Source of the DNA: Rhizophlyctis rosea | Taxonomy: Eukaryota > Chytridiomycota > Chytridiomycetes > Rhizophlyctidales > Rhizophlyctidaceae | DNA: 64,000 bases | Reading direction: 5' to 3' | Assembly: GCA_027596075.1 (NCBI GenBank) | Contig: JADGJC010000136.1 | Span: 8,246-72,245, forward strand | Shown here: in pieces, positions 34,501 to 45,800 of the stretch | Layout of the letters: the number at the start of each line of letters is the position of its first letter | Numbering within the stretch: position 1 is the first letter of the stretch | Position numbers and translations under genes: made by a program | Notes under the pieces: model-generated | Databases searched by the model: none | Seen by the model: only the letters and a program-made list of their open reading frames with translations | Told to the model about the DNA's origin: nothing

Positions 34501-35663
34501 CCGTCTAAAGGTATGAGTTCTGATCGACCGAATAGGAAACGGAGGACTTTGTCTGAGGATGTGGTGTGCGTTACACTATTCCCAGAACCATCCCCTGCCC
34601 CGGAACTTCCAAAACTGCTACCATTTTCTCCGCCTTCCGCTCGCGAGGTATCAACTCTCTTCAATCTCGCCAGCTGTAAATCCACGAACAGGTACTTCTT
34701 CCCAACTTTCAGCGCCTCATACCACGGCAAGATGCTGCTCGTTGAATGCGAACTATCGTTATAGAGTACAAACGCCGTCAAGATTGGTGATCGGAATGTT
34801 GTCGCCAGTGCGTGTTCTACATCATCGTCCCCTTCTGGGTCTAAATCGTTACGCTGGTGATGAGACCAATCGCCCTCGACACAAGCAATCTCGACCATGA
34901 AGAAGTCGGTTTTCCGTTCCTTGTGATGGGAAAGGGCGGATTTTGCGCGGACGCGGCCATGTATTGTTATTGTGCGGAAGGTGGAGATTTGTTGGAGGAG
35001 CGGGCGGGATGTGTGTGCGAATTGGGGGGAGTCAGGGTTTGTGGTAGGGCGGGAGAGGGCGAGCGTTATTGGGTTGTATTTGGCGTAAAGGGAGGATAGT
35101 GTTGGGGCTGGTGTTGTTGATGGGAAGGCGGTGGGGAGTGTTGGGTCAAAGTCTGTGGATGAGAAGTCGTAGAAAGGTGTGGTGTTGAGGAAGTGTGAAG
35201 GTGATATTGAAGCGGGCGGGGAAATGACTTCGAGGTATGGAAATAGCTGGTTGGTGGTGTTGGCTGTGCGGGAGGGTTTTGCGTTTCCCAGTGTCGCCCA
35301 TTGGGGCTGCACCAAGCTCCACGCCAGGATACATACGTCCGAGTCCAGCCAGGTAAGATTGAAGTCTGTGAATTCGCAGGGTAGTTTGCCGGTAGGGTCG
35401 ACAAAGTATGTGCTGGGTGGCTGTCGGGCTGAGCTGCCGTTGGGCAGCGTACCATCTTGACAGTCAGAGGTTAGTCGACCGACCAGGAGTAAGGAAACAG
35501 GAAGACCGGTACGTTCTGTTGAGGTTGTTAGTTGTTGTGAGGTGCTTGTCAGTAAGGAGCCTGCCGCGCCGGCTAGGGTGTGAGTGATGTCTGCGACGCG
35601 CACGATGCGGTAGTAGTGGGTTGTCATGGTAGTATATTGTTCGGAGTATTGTGATATGTACAT
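31596..35663 (-). CDS. CTC1: CTC1-like telomere maintenance protein (CST complex)
   Basis: A single uninterrupted frame of 1355 residues with ATG at 35663 (human CTC1 is about 1217). The N-terminal region has an OB-fold pattern, LLVGRLTSDCQDGT then YFVDPTGKLPCEFTDFNLTW and ILAWSLVQPQW, which resembles CTC1, where a DGTG-type turn and a W near the domain end recur. More OB-like stretches follow through the protein. Near residue 1117 a Cys cluster, CGRCGVKMRGGGRGCGNGC, inside another OB-like region recalls the zinc ribbon in the C-terminal OB domains of CTC1 and RPA1. CST binds single-stranded telomeric DNA and helps Pol alpha-primase fill in the strand. Lack of introns contrasts with the neighbours. 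RPA1-like or another OB-array protein is the alternative. The symbol rests on overall pattern, not a search. Confidence 0.6.
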   Translation of the reverse strand: MYISQYSEQYTTMTTHYYRIVRVADITHTLAGAAGSLLTSTSQQLTTSTERTGLPVSLLLVGRLTSDCQDGTLPNGSSARQPPSTYFVDPTGKLPCEFTDFNLTWLDSDVCILAWSLVQPQWATLGNAKPSRTANTTNQLFPYLEVISPPASISPSHFLNTTPFYDFSSTDFDPTLPTAFPSTTPAPTLSSLYAKYNPITLALSRPTTNPDSPQFAHTSRPLLQQISTFRTITIHGRVRAKSALSHHKERKTDFFMVEIACVEGDWSHHQRNDLDPEGDDDVEHALATTFRSPILTAFVLYNDSSHSTSSILPWYEALKVGKKYLFVDLQLARLKRVDTSRAEGGENGSSFGSSGAGDGSGNSVTHTTSSDKVLRFLFGRSELIPLDGLDPGVDPPVPTTIIRKTQSKTTTPPSPPPLYQTLQPTTPPPPTHLFSYTGVITSFLNPTAGIFELDSLHHLYLTYHPLPTYGRPLRVGTTIHLHNVHLIIPRLGGGEGGGGRRRGVFVACQFSTVEVARFAGAEGEGGEMYVVERRKEVVEKWRGMNVPDLIIVAHSREVLRRRLGSRVGGVWDGGRLEWSTATVQRLLSIFGFTPYVPEIGTTLLTHDDGCSLAKWRWGGEVRSLSVREVTNFSGIATFLEECDNTLTSGWGGGREGGGYRFRTFTKSEMGYGDRDAVVCCFSGDSSGRMVIVDSSGKCLCVFPGVDVGLGSVWVLREWEVLVEWYGCTGGGGGKGGGVSVICLRVLRAECVEGVFDGPEDGLKKDLKKVVEEPKEEHAILFHIDHITPVTAKASKSSTSPTLSSYIYATIWPVRFAPSADEPKTYRARPAQPRKAYLRFSSKEDSVKWLPGLRVGEVYVLSGEGVGNLVKEKEGDVGVVVRSEMSVCSVLLRKEGEAGAEGTVDDSSPSRRQNPVTLLLSPTDHTSITTHIKTNSKPPPLTIPELYTKFPTLTFSAARLATRVVTFTGRVTSKSLRDATEKSSFIPYDTRMVAEKFGVGVGGGKVIVLRLMGRGGKSQGVDVYLDYRTMVVPVGIVVGSHVTIRRCGVKCSKGGGYYLCGVSETSVEVTARPELDVGDGDGGEEEQGKWCRLVDFYGGRKGIWRCRVTITHVQCLSIWSVCGRCGVKMRGGGRGCGNGCIAPPDDEDGAGGGVLQCRLRMFVEDGTGEGVAVSDDVGCLWGLLGREREGVERAVREWGGVEWRRDPPWFVEVEWGSGDVEGDGEESGAVGAKWFEGVVERCCGWGNEIILIGEGDVRGGGSGERGGVGGGERGNDEFPFSVRTLRHRTFKMREGESVGTVACPSLVVRVVGIEGVDVRGEGMRILEGLEAVLGKGKGRGEGKGRGGVDFVVADRV

Positions 35664-36001
35664 TGTGAGGGGTGCGACTTGAAGAGGGAGGTCTCGTAGT
35701 ATCAGTATTCCAGGTATATTTGTGGGGTGTATGTACGAGACGAAGAGTATACCGAGGTAATGAGAATGGAAGTCAGGCTGGCAAGATCAAGAATCAAGAG
35801 AGAGATGACATTGCCATTCATGGCTGCGGCTGTTTGACAGGTCAGTCCGACTGGTTCGGACTAGTAGTTCAAGTTCTTCATCTATACTCTCTATCTTCTC
35901 CAGCTCTCTTCTCGGAAGGTGAACAGGTAAGGCTATTAAGACCCTATCCTCACCTGCCTTTGATACACAGAGAGTTCTAATGATCCATCCCTCCAATAAC
36001 T
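35664..36001. promoter_or_regulatory. Bidirectional promoter region with inverted repeat
   Basis: The 338 bp between the divergent CTC1-like gene and the small plus-strand gene. At 35844-35862 it has a perfect inverted repeat, AGTCCGA, loop CTGGT, TCGGACT. This could be a dimeric factor site, but no factor is assigned. Confidence 0.4.
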
Positions 36002-36247
36002 ATGGGAATACGCGTACAGCTATCACAAGCCCAATCCCTCCTCACCTCCGCCTGGACCTCCGCTTCGCAGGACGAACGGGCAAGGTTGCTGGCTGTGCTG
36101 ACTGGGACTGATGCTGGTGGTCAGGATTTAAAAATGGAGAGCGTGAAGAGAGAAATCAAGAGGGAGGGGGAGGATGCTGGTGGGGGCGCAAAGAGAAGAC
36201 GCTTTAGGAAGGAGGATGCGGTTGTTGTCGATTTGACTTTTGATTGA
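36002..36247 (+). CDS. Small protein with SUMO-type motifs
   Basis: 81 residues from ATG to TGA, in one exon. The C-terminal third is densely patterned. Three consecutive psi-K-x-E sumoylation-consensus sites (LKME, VKRE, IKRE) come first, then a basic AKRRRFRKE stretch that could be a nuclear signal, and the protein ends with a SUMO-interacting motif, VVVDLT, followed by F-D. The N-terminal part (VQLSQAQSLLTSAWTSAS) looks helical. The arrangement suggests a nuclear protein that is sumoylated and binds SUMO. No family is recognised. It starts 338 bp from the divergent CTC1-like gene. The short length leaves room for a chance frame, but the motif density argues for a real gene. Confidence 0.5.
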   Translation: MGIRVQLSQAQSLLTSAWTSASQDERARLLAVLTGTDAGGQDLKMESVKREIKREGEDAGGGAKRRRFRKEDAVVVDLTFD

Positions 36248-37567
36248 TGAGCAACGCCGGCTGACGATTGGATGGACAATCGGGATATATGTAACGAGGG
36301 TGGATAACGTCAAAACCGGTGGGGTAGAACGCCTGATGGTGTGCTATTGCAGATTCCGAAAAGAGATGAACGCATCTTAGTTTGTACATGTTTGATAGTG
36401 TTGGCCCATAAAGACCGGCAAACACGGAAACTTCCTGGAAGGTCTGTTCGGAGTGTCGGAGCCTTGCAATGACATTTCATATTGGGAATGAATGATGGTG
36501 AGACGTCTTACTTGCTTTGAAGGGTTGCTGAGCGGAGTTGAGCTCCCCACGGTCAGATATTTGATTGTTGGAACTTGACATCATTCCTTGCGGCAGCGCT
36601 TCCTCCGCCGATACGAACTGCACACACTGATGTCTACTATGAGGTGATCACATCGGGTCCAATATATATCAGCATTCGATCACATGCAATCGTTCTGGAG
36701 GTTCAATACCGGTAGTCTGGACCTTAAAAAAGGATGGAGTCAATCTCCGTGTTGAATGCTGACTTCTGGAATCAAATCAGCTTGCACTCAGAATCATGAG
36801 ACTTTCGCCTAAGGGTTTGTACTCACAACGGACAGGCCTGACTGCGTGGGGAATATGCTTTGTAGGACACTCTCGATTACTGAATATCATGCAAGGAGTC
36901 TTTTCGCTGGAGCAACGTCAGGGAAGCGTACTAGCAATATGTAGCTGCTTCGATTGTCGGCGGTGTAGGAACTTCAATGCTTTTGGTAGCGTTGACGAAG
37001 TCCATTTCTGTTGACTTAATCTGTTAACTCAAGAACGTCAGACGGCATGTCAATCAAATTTCATCTTGCAGCCTGTCAATCGCGCGGAAAGAGAAAGCCG
37101 TTGCTGCCTTGTATTCCTAAAGCAGGCTGAGGGTGTGAGTCCCTCATTATAGACATAGGACGTCAAGTCTAAAGCCTTCAAGGCGGGTGCAGGTTCAGAT
37201 ACATGGCTGACGTCAACGCTCAACAAATCCCACCGAATACATGACATTGGAAGGATGATATTAAACGACGTTGCTATATATCATACGCTTGAGGCTGATC
37301 AAAGTAATCATGCTCTTTGCGGGCATTTCGCCATTCGATGCTGGTACTTCTGACTAACACTGAATTTCAGGGACAGTATGCCTTCTGTAAAACTCATGAC
37401 CTTTTTTACTGTGCGGTTCTGCGATGTTGCCATCAATACGTGCTCATCTTTGAAAATCACGTCAGCAGCTGATATGTCAATACCTACCGAATCAAAGCAG
37501 CGTCAGGGTGAAATGGGATCGTGGCAAATCAAATGGAGTTCCTCGTAGTTCTGTTGCCCGGCAAGCG
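36248..37567. other. Intergenic
   Basis: Short frames only on both strands; nothing recognised. It lies between the small plus-strand gene and the 3' end of the helicase-like gene. Confidence 0.45.
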
Positions 37568-40500
37568 CTAACGAATTGGGCTGCCCATCTTCTCACTCGT
37601 GCCTCTAGGCCCAGCAAAGCTTCTGCCGAATTTAAGGGATTCTTCGGCGGCATCGAGGTGTTCCGGGTAGAACGAGAAGCCACCAGTCATCACATCGCCA
37701 AAGAAGGATGCCCAAGGTTCCGCCAGCCGCAGCCTCCCATCATGCGACTTTTCCACGACGTAGTACCTTTGCCCGCTGCCTCTCCCATCGGGCCGTATTT
37801 GGTCCTCGATTATCTCCGCCAGCCGATCTATGTCACTTTCCTGCGTCACCCAACGAAGAAGTTGGGCAAAGATCATTCTGTCTATGGTGCCGACACCCGC
37901 CACATCAAATACCATTGCCGCCAATAAACCGACATGGTTCCGGTCCCACCTGGATTGGGGAAGCACGGTCACAACCCACGGTCCAGTCATCCAGTGCCAA
38001 ATAGCCGTTGCTATGTCCGGTGGTGTTGACCTCCCCAGTATCCCCCACAACCCTGCCAGTTGATCCGAGCTTTTCAGAACGGACATTCTAGTTACCTCCC
38101 GACCCTCCACCTCCTCAACAGCACTCTTCAAGCGAGCATCAATATCCATGGGCGCTGGTACAGCCGGGAAGGACGACGGCGGTAGGAACGATGCACTCCC
38201 ACCAATTTCGAGTTGACTTGCACGAAAGAGATTTCGAGGGATACGTGGTCCGGGCTCCCACTCATTAATGCTTTCTTGAATCTCGACCTGGTGATGTCGT
38301 TTGCCGTATTTGATTGTGCTGCTTTGGAACCGTTCACACATTTGATTCCACAAAGCAATTCCATCCCATGTTACTCCCTCCATCATTGCCGGGCCCTCCT
38401 CAGATCTTTCCCGGCTATATGCCAACCACGCAGCCCATTCTTCATTGGTGAGAATGGAAATCGCACCCTCCTTCAGCCTCTGGTTGATTTGGCCGAGAGA
38501 GAGGCCCGGAAACTTCTGCATGGTCTGCAGTACCAACTTCTGATCCTGAATATATGCCCGAAACTCGCTCATTACTACCCTAGAGATCCACAGCCGCCGT
38601 ACGCGACGCGCGGCGTCTAATGGAATGTAAACGCCGGTGACTCTTCCGATTGTTTGCAAGCCTGCACCCGTGTTCCTTATTTTTTCGTGGTCGAAAAGAA
38701 GGTCGGTGAGCGTTACCATTCTGTCGAACGAACAGCAGGTCTTCTCCCGGCCCGCAATGGTATCTGTCTCAAGGAAAACAACTCGCGGTTGCGCCTCGCA
38801 AAGGTCAAACAGTGCCAGCGCAATCTCAAACAATAACCCAGGATGCCGCCTTTGGTAGATTGCCGCCTTATCTACGCTCAACCCGTTAACTGTTCCCCGG
38901 TCCAAAATTTCCCGCATCCTGTACGTATCTACATCTACACCGTAAACCGTCCTTCCCCCATTACCGTCGTCACCAGCGCCGCTACCGTCAGGAGAATTGG
39001 AGGATGCGGGCTTATTTTTGTGATCGAGATCCACTTCCCGCAAAAGTTTGAAATTTCCAACTGGGTGCCAGTGATGCCCTGACGAAGTGCTTCTCTGTTC
39101 AGCCCGACTTACTAGTTTTCCCCGCAGCCGATCCTGGTGTGTCGCGAAACTCGAGCCGTGCAAAAACGCTCCCCCAAAGTATAACGCGCTCCAGCGACCA
39201 TTATTGACGATGGCGACCACGGGTTTCTCAATGTTCTGTACTATAGCGCGTGCTCCAATGTGCTGTTTACGGATCCTGCTCGTCGTACCGGAGGTTGTCA
39301 AAAGGAGAGACTGCGGCAAGGTTGTTCCGTCCCATTCCTCCATAATCTCCTGAACGACGCCACCTTGCGCTTCCCACCAGGTCTCCTCCGTCAGCTCGTC
39401 GTTCGCCGGAGGTTGACTGGACCCAATATACCGCTCCGAGACTTGAGAGATGCAGTACTCCGGGGTGTCAAAGCCGATATAGTTAGGCGCAACTTCCATG
39501 GACTGGACGTAACGGTTCCTGCCGAGATTCGTGAACACCGAAGCCAACAATGTTGCACTAATCTCTACAATATGAGGGATTTCCCGCAACACTCCGCCCT
39601 TGAATTCCCTTTCTAGCTCCGCGTTGGTCAACACCTCTTCAACTTCATCGTCGTCCAATCGGCCATCATTGCCATCGTCATCACCAACCCTAACTAAGCT
39701 TGCGTCGTTACTTCCGGCCCTAATTGCTCGCGACCCTTCTCCTGCGTCATGCGTCATCATCTCCTTCAAGCATGGGATCATTTGAGCCGCTGCTCCGCCG
39801 TCGTTTGGCCGAACGAAGAATGGGCTCGCTCTGCCGCGGTCCGGTTCCTGAAGGGTAGATCGCATTTTCGACTCTTGTCTCGTTCCGGTCGCTGGAAGAG
39901 ACGGATTCATCGCACATTCGTCCACTAACACTACCGTGTGATTCATTCTGCCGGTCATAGCTCCAATCTTGGCAAGATATTCTACTCCCGTACGATTGGT
40001 TGGAACGACGAAGCAGCCCCCCGGAGTGCTGGCAAGACGTTGACTTTGAGCCTCCTCCCACTCGAGCCGTCGAGGATCGTCCTTGCGCCTCTTCCGAAGA
40101 CCCTTGCTAAGCCCACCTCCGTCACCCCATTTGATATCGGCATCAGTGGACAGACGCAACTGCATCATCTCCGTGACGGTGTCGAAGTCCCACCCGTTGT
40201 CGACAAATTGATCCCGATTATCCTCCAAAAATCGGACGATCCGCTTATTGATGACCTGCATCCCTTTCACCTGAAGACCCACCAGACCCGTCGCCCGAGC
40301 TCCTACACTACGAATCATGAAAGCAACAGTCCAACCTCTGATGAAGGCATAGATCCACGCCGTAGAAACAGACCAGTCGGTTTTGATCGACTGAGTGGGT
40401 TTGCCGAGTTGACCGATGAGAGTCTCATCTGAATACATCCACTTCATCTTGGCGAAAGGGAAACATATTTCTGGCCAGTCGGGTTGGTGGTCGATGTTCG

Positions 40501-41631
40501 TGTTTTCAGTTTGGAGGCGGTAGTGGAGGTAGTGGAGCAAGGTGGAGTAATTCCGGAAAGATGGAAAGTGTTGGAGGGATCCGAGCTCAACGAGAAAGGC
40601 GTCCGCAGTGATGTGGCAGGAAGTATGGTCGGAGGTAAACACATTGCCGTTCCACTTGATTAACGTCCCGCCGCTAACGATGTGTCTTGGCACGTCCGGA
40701 GTGGGAACGATTGGAGTATTGGGGGGTAGCACCGGTTTTCGTTTTGGCTCGCAAACGAAGGACAATCAACGCGTGAACGGAGGTCCGTTCGTTCTGATGC
40801 CACTTCGAGGTTGCTTCTTGCCCATACAGGATGATTCCACACGAAAAACGGTCTGCAGAAGCATTGGTGTTGACGCTACAATAAACTCCGGGCGTAGTTT
40901 CTGTGAGAGTTTGCCAAGCGGCGGCCTGGATACGTATAACAACAAACGTTAAATCATTAGCATGTCCGACAGGCTTTTGTAAAAGAAAACATCGTTCAGA
41001 TATTCCTCACCTGCTCTTGACTTTGATTGACGTCAATGTCGAAAGCATCACTCAAACAGCTGATCGCGTCCACCAAGGTGTTATATACGTAGCCCATAAC
41101 CTCTTTCGGATCTTCCACCATCTGCTCCCGAAGATTGTCACCATCCGTATAGTACTTCCTTGCCACAGTCTCAGGCACTACCCAAATGTTGAAGACGAAG
41201 AGGGTATTGGGCCCAACCAAATCGTCACGATGAGGGGCGATGCGCTTCAATGTATTTCCAACATAAGATAAAGCTTCCGGCTTCGTCAACGCCCAAAGGA
41301 CCATATGTTGCCCCGCAGAACCTGGTGCCCCGTCTGTCCAAGATGGGCCGCCATCTGGAATCTCGTCGTGCAGCTTTTCGAAGCAGAAGGATGGGGACTT
41401 CTGGTCTCGGCGGTGGGTGTTCCATTGTTTTCGGGCTTCTTTGGATACGAATGACGTGATATTACCCGTGAATCCGGCACAGCGGGTTGCATAGAAGAAG
41501 GTGTTGTCGTCGAAGTCGGTCCCGAGAGCGCATGGGGACTCGACATCTGCCGATGTATGTTTTGGAATGATGTTCGCTAATCCAACCAAGAGAGGGCGGT
41601 TGATCACTCCGCTGGCATCAACGTTGGCCAT
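37568..41631 (-). CDS. Large SF2-helicase-like protein
   Basis: The main frame (stop at 37568) is about 1035-1065 codons. It opens just after a stop with TTG, so an upstream exon is needed. A model with exons 41631-41011, 40925-40828 and 40673-37568 keeps the frame (gtgagg/ccag and gtatgg/gttag junctions) and gives about 1274 residues. SF2-helicase-like motifs appear in order on the minus strand: VVLVDECAM (II, about 39935-39905), ISATLLAS (III, about 39570), VVAIVNNG (IV-like, about 39210), TDLLFD (V, about 38710) and LQTIGRVTG (VI, about 38660). Motif I is not a normal GKT; the nearest candidate is SVGARATG. A Gly/Asp-rich insert lies between II and III. The first exon has no known domain. 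Viral or mobile ancestry is possible but not shown. Confidence 0.55.
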
Positions 41632-42472
41632 TGTACCTAGTTTTAACAAGTTTGACAGGTAAGATGTTTTGTACATCAAATAATGATAGACAGGAAAGGC
41701 GCACACACCTAGCAATGTGATCTCTTGACAATGTACAGATTAGCACAATCACTTCACTCCGGGATGTGCCCCGAATGAGGAATGGAGCAAAAGGCAGTAA
41801 GTAGCAAGACTCAAGTCTCCAGTGACATTTTCCCGATTTCATGGGAATGTGAACCACGGTTTTTATTTGACAGCTGTTTCACTCCAATCCGCCCCCACCC
41901 TTTGCGCGCGCATGGCGTTCCTGCTTTTCGAAGGATCGAAACACGGACCCCATGTCACCCAGACCACGATATGGGGGAGAAGGGAATTCGCATTGACCAT
42001 ACTCCATCGTGGGAGCCCAAGGGTATATGGTCCGCGAATGTATGCCGCAAGCTACTCCAGCTCCTCTCCGGCACTCCACCCAGCAATAATTGCAGGACAA
42101 TATGTAATCATAGTGCCGTATTTCGACTTCGATAGCATAACTGAGATTACAGCTCAACTGAGGAGGTATTCAAGAGCACTTGCTGAGATTTGTTGGAATC
42201 TATGTTTGGTTGACCTTTGCCTGGAGGCCTTGCTGACACATTCTGGTACCGCCTTACGTAATCACCTTGGGCAAGCTATCACGTGACATATTTAGCCCTT
42301 TATCCTGCGTAGGTGGCAGCCAAGCCAACCCGGTCGACCCTTGAAGAACCACAAGCAGGTCGATCACAACTCCTGTCCTTCGTTCCCTCACCAACAATTT
42401 CCATCCACCACCAACATCAGCAAACCGAAGCTCGCGAAGCAAAGTGCGCATCAGGCGCAGATAACTATCAAC
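41632..42472. other. Intergenic
   Basis: 5' flanks of the helicase-like gene (-) and the small membrane protein gene (+). Overlapping frames at 41.8-42.2 kb on both strands have no domain. Confidence 0.45.
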
Positions 42473-42776
42473 ATGCCATCCATCCACCCTCTATCCATAT
42501 CCTACCCTCTCGCTTCCACAGACGCTTCACATGAAGATTCTTTGCGGGTCGCCAATGAGGCGGCGGTAAGTCGATGCGAATTTGCTAACCCAGCCTCTGT
42601 GGGGAAGTTACCTGAAGTACACCCTCTTGGGGACGATCGCTACGGGTCGTCTCTTGGTGCCGTGCCTTTTTGTGCCGGTCAACCACGGTCGGGAAAATGG
42701 CCCTCGGGCTGACCGTATCTGTACAGGTAAAGGGGGTGCCTACGGATGGGCGGAAGCGGGCTGTGTGACCCTATGA
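42473..42776 (+). CDS. Small membrane protein, candidate 28-nt intron
   Basis: Model: 42473-42565 joined to 42594-42776, 91 residues. The first exon encodes MPSIHPLSISYPLASTDASH and ends at an in-phase GTAAGT. The 28-nt intron has a CTAAC branch-like site 4 nt before its CCAG end, and its length is not a multiple of three. The second exon then reads PLWGSYLKYTLLGTIATGRL and LLVPCLFVP, a likely membrane segment, with a Gly-rich tail. Unspliced, the frame goes on to a stop at about 42712 without a hydrophobic segment. No family is recognised. Such a short intron is unusual for fungi, so the model is tentative. Confidence 0.35.
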
Positions 42777-42886
42777 TTTTCTTGAGTTGTCAATGTAATA
42801 TGTATAATATACTCCTGTGGGCCTTTTCGCTTTACTTCAAAACTTTTTCACTGTTCTACAACATGATATCTACATACTGACAACAC

Positions 42887-45800
42887 TCACACTACTATAT
42901 ACAAAACTAACTTGACAAACTGTATAATCCCAAACTGCATAGCCCCACCCACTCTACGCCGGAACAGACTCCAATATTTCGGTGTACGACCGCCGCATCT
43001 GCATTGACAGGTCACACACTCAGCCCATGATTCAACGGCGACGGCAAGACGCTCATGTATGTCAACACCGCCTACCTCAGCAGCTTGTTCCGAACCGACC
43101 ACAAACTCGCCAAAGCTCAGTGCAAGCTCACACCAGCTGCGTGCGTTCGCATGATCGTTAGAGCTGGAAGGATGTGGATTAATCTTGATTGTCTAGAACT
43201 ATGGCGGGTCATAATGATTAAGCGGTACCTCCAAAATTCACATCCACAGTTCCTACGGACGCAACAAGGAGTTAGTTCTATTGTTTAGCAAAAGAGCGAC
43301 ACTCAGCATTTCGTACCAGGCAGTTATCATCAACCAGTTGATTTCCTCTTCCGGGTATGCGTTTCCCTATCGGCGGATCAGATTCCGGTAGATCATGCGC
43401 ATGGGTCATTCGTTGCCTGTTCGCATACCTGAGAGTATCCCGACTTGACTATAGCTTTCACCTGCTCGAACAACCCGAACGCCGCATCTCGATTGCTGAC
43501 CAGTGCCGTTCGGACCAGTACTCTGAACCTGCAGCCCCCTCCGTCAATGAAGATGTGCGTCACGTGCAAAGCGTCAAACTCCTTAACCCACCATTGACTA
43601 AACTTGGTCAAATCAAACTCCCAATCACGTTTCAGAATGGCGTCCAATGTCGTTTGTACCGTCAGGAAGACGACTGCCATGGTAATTTGCATTGATACAT
43701 GCATGACGCCCCTAATCGACGCTGACGGGGGCACTCACCTCCGCTGGGACATGGATGTCTCGTGACGATATCTGCCAAGACGAGGAATAAGCCATGCGTG
43801 GTTCAGGTCAATGGACATCGAACTGACCAGCCATCCGCTCGAAAACTTGCACGTTCGCCCCAACCGAATCCGCGTACTGCGACAGCAAGCATCAGTACTC
43901 TGCTCGACAAACCGATGCCTTTGTCCACGTTACCTGAACCACACCAGCAATCTCATCCCACTCCCTCCTCTTCACCCGTAGCTCAAACTCCAAATAACAC
44001 GACTGCCCCAAAACAGGGTCTCCCTCCACAGTCTCAGCATCCACTTTCTTCAACTCCTCCAATGTCTCCCGCAACAGCTTCAAGGCACTCCACGCATCAT
44101 CAAGGTGAGTCGACTCGGTTGAGCCGCTGTCTTCTTGTCGGGATAGGGTAATTTTACCGACAAGATGGGCAAATGCGCTGATCGATTGCTGTAAGTATAA
44201 ATCGCCGCACTATGAACGACACAATCAAGCTTAGCCCACCAGATCTTCAAACTCTGCAACGTCTGCACCGACTTCGTCGGGAACAACTGCAGGAGCTTCG
44301 CGGTCAGTGCGTATAAGACGCAGGCTTTCTCGGTTCGGTTGCCTGTTGTCGCTGCGGAGATGGCGAGGTTCCATGTTGTCTGGAAGAGCCAGTCGAGCTC
44401 AGCGCGGCAGATGGGCTCCTGGGTGTCCCACGATGACAACAGATTGCACGCTTGAACACTTCATGGTGAGACATCACGATCAATGAGTACCACTACAGCA
44501 GCGAGGTACCTTTCTCGATATATAACGCAACTTCGCCATACATCTCGCCGCTAAGCATGCGGTGAGTCGCCTGATGAATCTGAGAGTGGAAGCCTAAATT
44601 ACTTACTGCTCGGCCCCAACCGCTTTCGTCATGCGTATGAGACATCTGCCCTTGAAGTCAATACCTAGTCGCATCATTGATTACACATTCATATTCACTT
44701 ACCGGAGAAGGACCAGAATGCTATGCTTTCTATCCCCTTCCGTCCAGTCCACGTCGGACATGACCAATTCTCTGAGGATGCCTTTCAGCACGACCTTGTT
44801 GCCTTTCTATGATGGGCCGCCATAAGCGTCCAGTGCCCGTCACGGTTCAAGAGTATCAGACAAACAATAATACCTTGAACGCTCGATCCGCCGCATTCAC
44901 AAGCAAGTCAGCTCTTCGCTCTCCTGCTGGCATTGCCTGTATCTGTTTCAAGGCTGACGTAAAAGGTAAGATACAGAGGCGTGTTGACAAACATCAAATG
45001 AGCATACCTTCATCGTCATCTCCCTCCTCAAGCGCAATCATAGTCAGCAGCAGCTTCGTGATCCCCGATGAATTGCCAGCGTCCGCTGCAGGCGACATCA
45101 GTCTCAATACGTAAGGTTGCTTTCAAACTCCTTCCAACCTCTCTCGCAAGCAAGAAATGCCTCTTGGTATTGGCCCATTTCGAAAAAGGCATATGCCATT
45201 TTGCGATGCAAGATGGCTGAGGAATCATGTCAATCAATGCTTCTGTGCCGGTAATCAAGATGCCTTACAAGCGTTTCGAACATCTGCAGGATTATCAAGG
45301 AACAGCAGCACGCTGCATCGGTACCACGATACTGCATCCTCCCACCGGTGCGACTAGTGGCATCAAAGGTAAGTGTGAGGCCTCATTTATCAAAAGCGAC
45401 CGAACTCTACCTGCAGCGCTCTATCGCCCGCTTGCCATATTACTAGCTGCCGGCAAAGAATCAGAACGCACCCTGAACAACACCATCCATGAATAGCATC
45501 TACCTGACATGTGCGCACAGCAGTTTGCGCATATGTCCCCTCCGTAAATGCTGCTTGCCATCCATGAGCATCCTTAGCTCCAACGTTGATCGAATGTTGA
45601 CAACTTACTCTGCAATGCGTCCTTAACCCTCTCCACGGCCTCCCCCGTCTCCATCTCCATCGAGGCTAGAAGATACAGCTTCGATATAGTCAGCTTCTCT
45701 GTCTGTCGTTCCTGCGCCTGACCCGGACGGCCATTACTTTTGTTCAGGAGAAGGTCGATACACTTCAGCGCCACTTTAGAGCTTTTTCAAGGACCAAGAG

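Noticed and set aside
40444..40842. Further small frames over the start of the helicase-like frame, and the unspliced exon 2 product ending at 40674
   Set aside because: The spliced model keeps one long frame through here, and the alternatives show no independent domain. They remain possible if RNA data reject the 40674-40827 intron.
44080..44439. Separate 119-codon gene within the SPO22 region
   Set aside because: It is an internal exon stretch of the SPO22/ZIP4-like gene read into its flanking introns.
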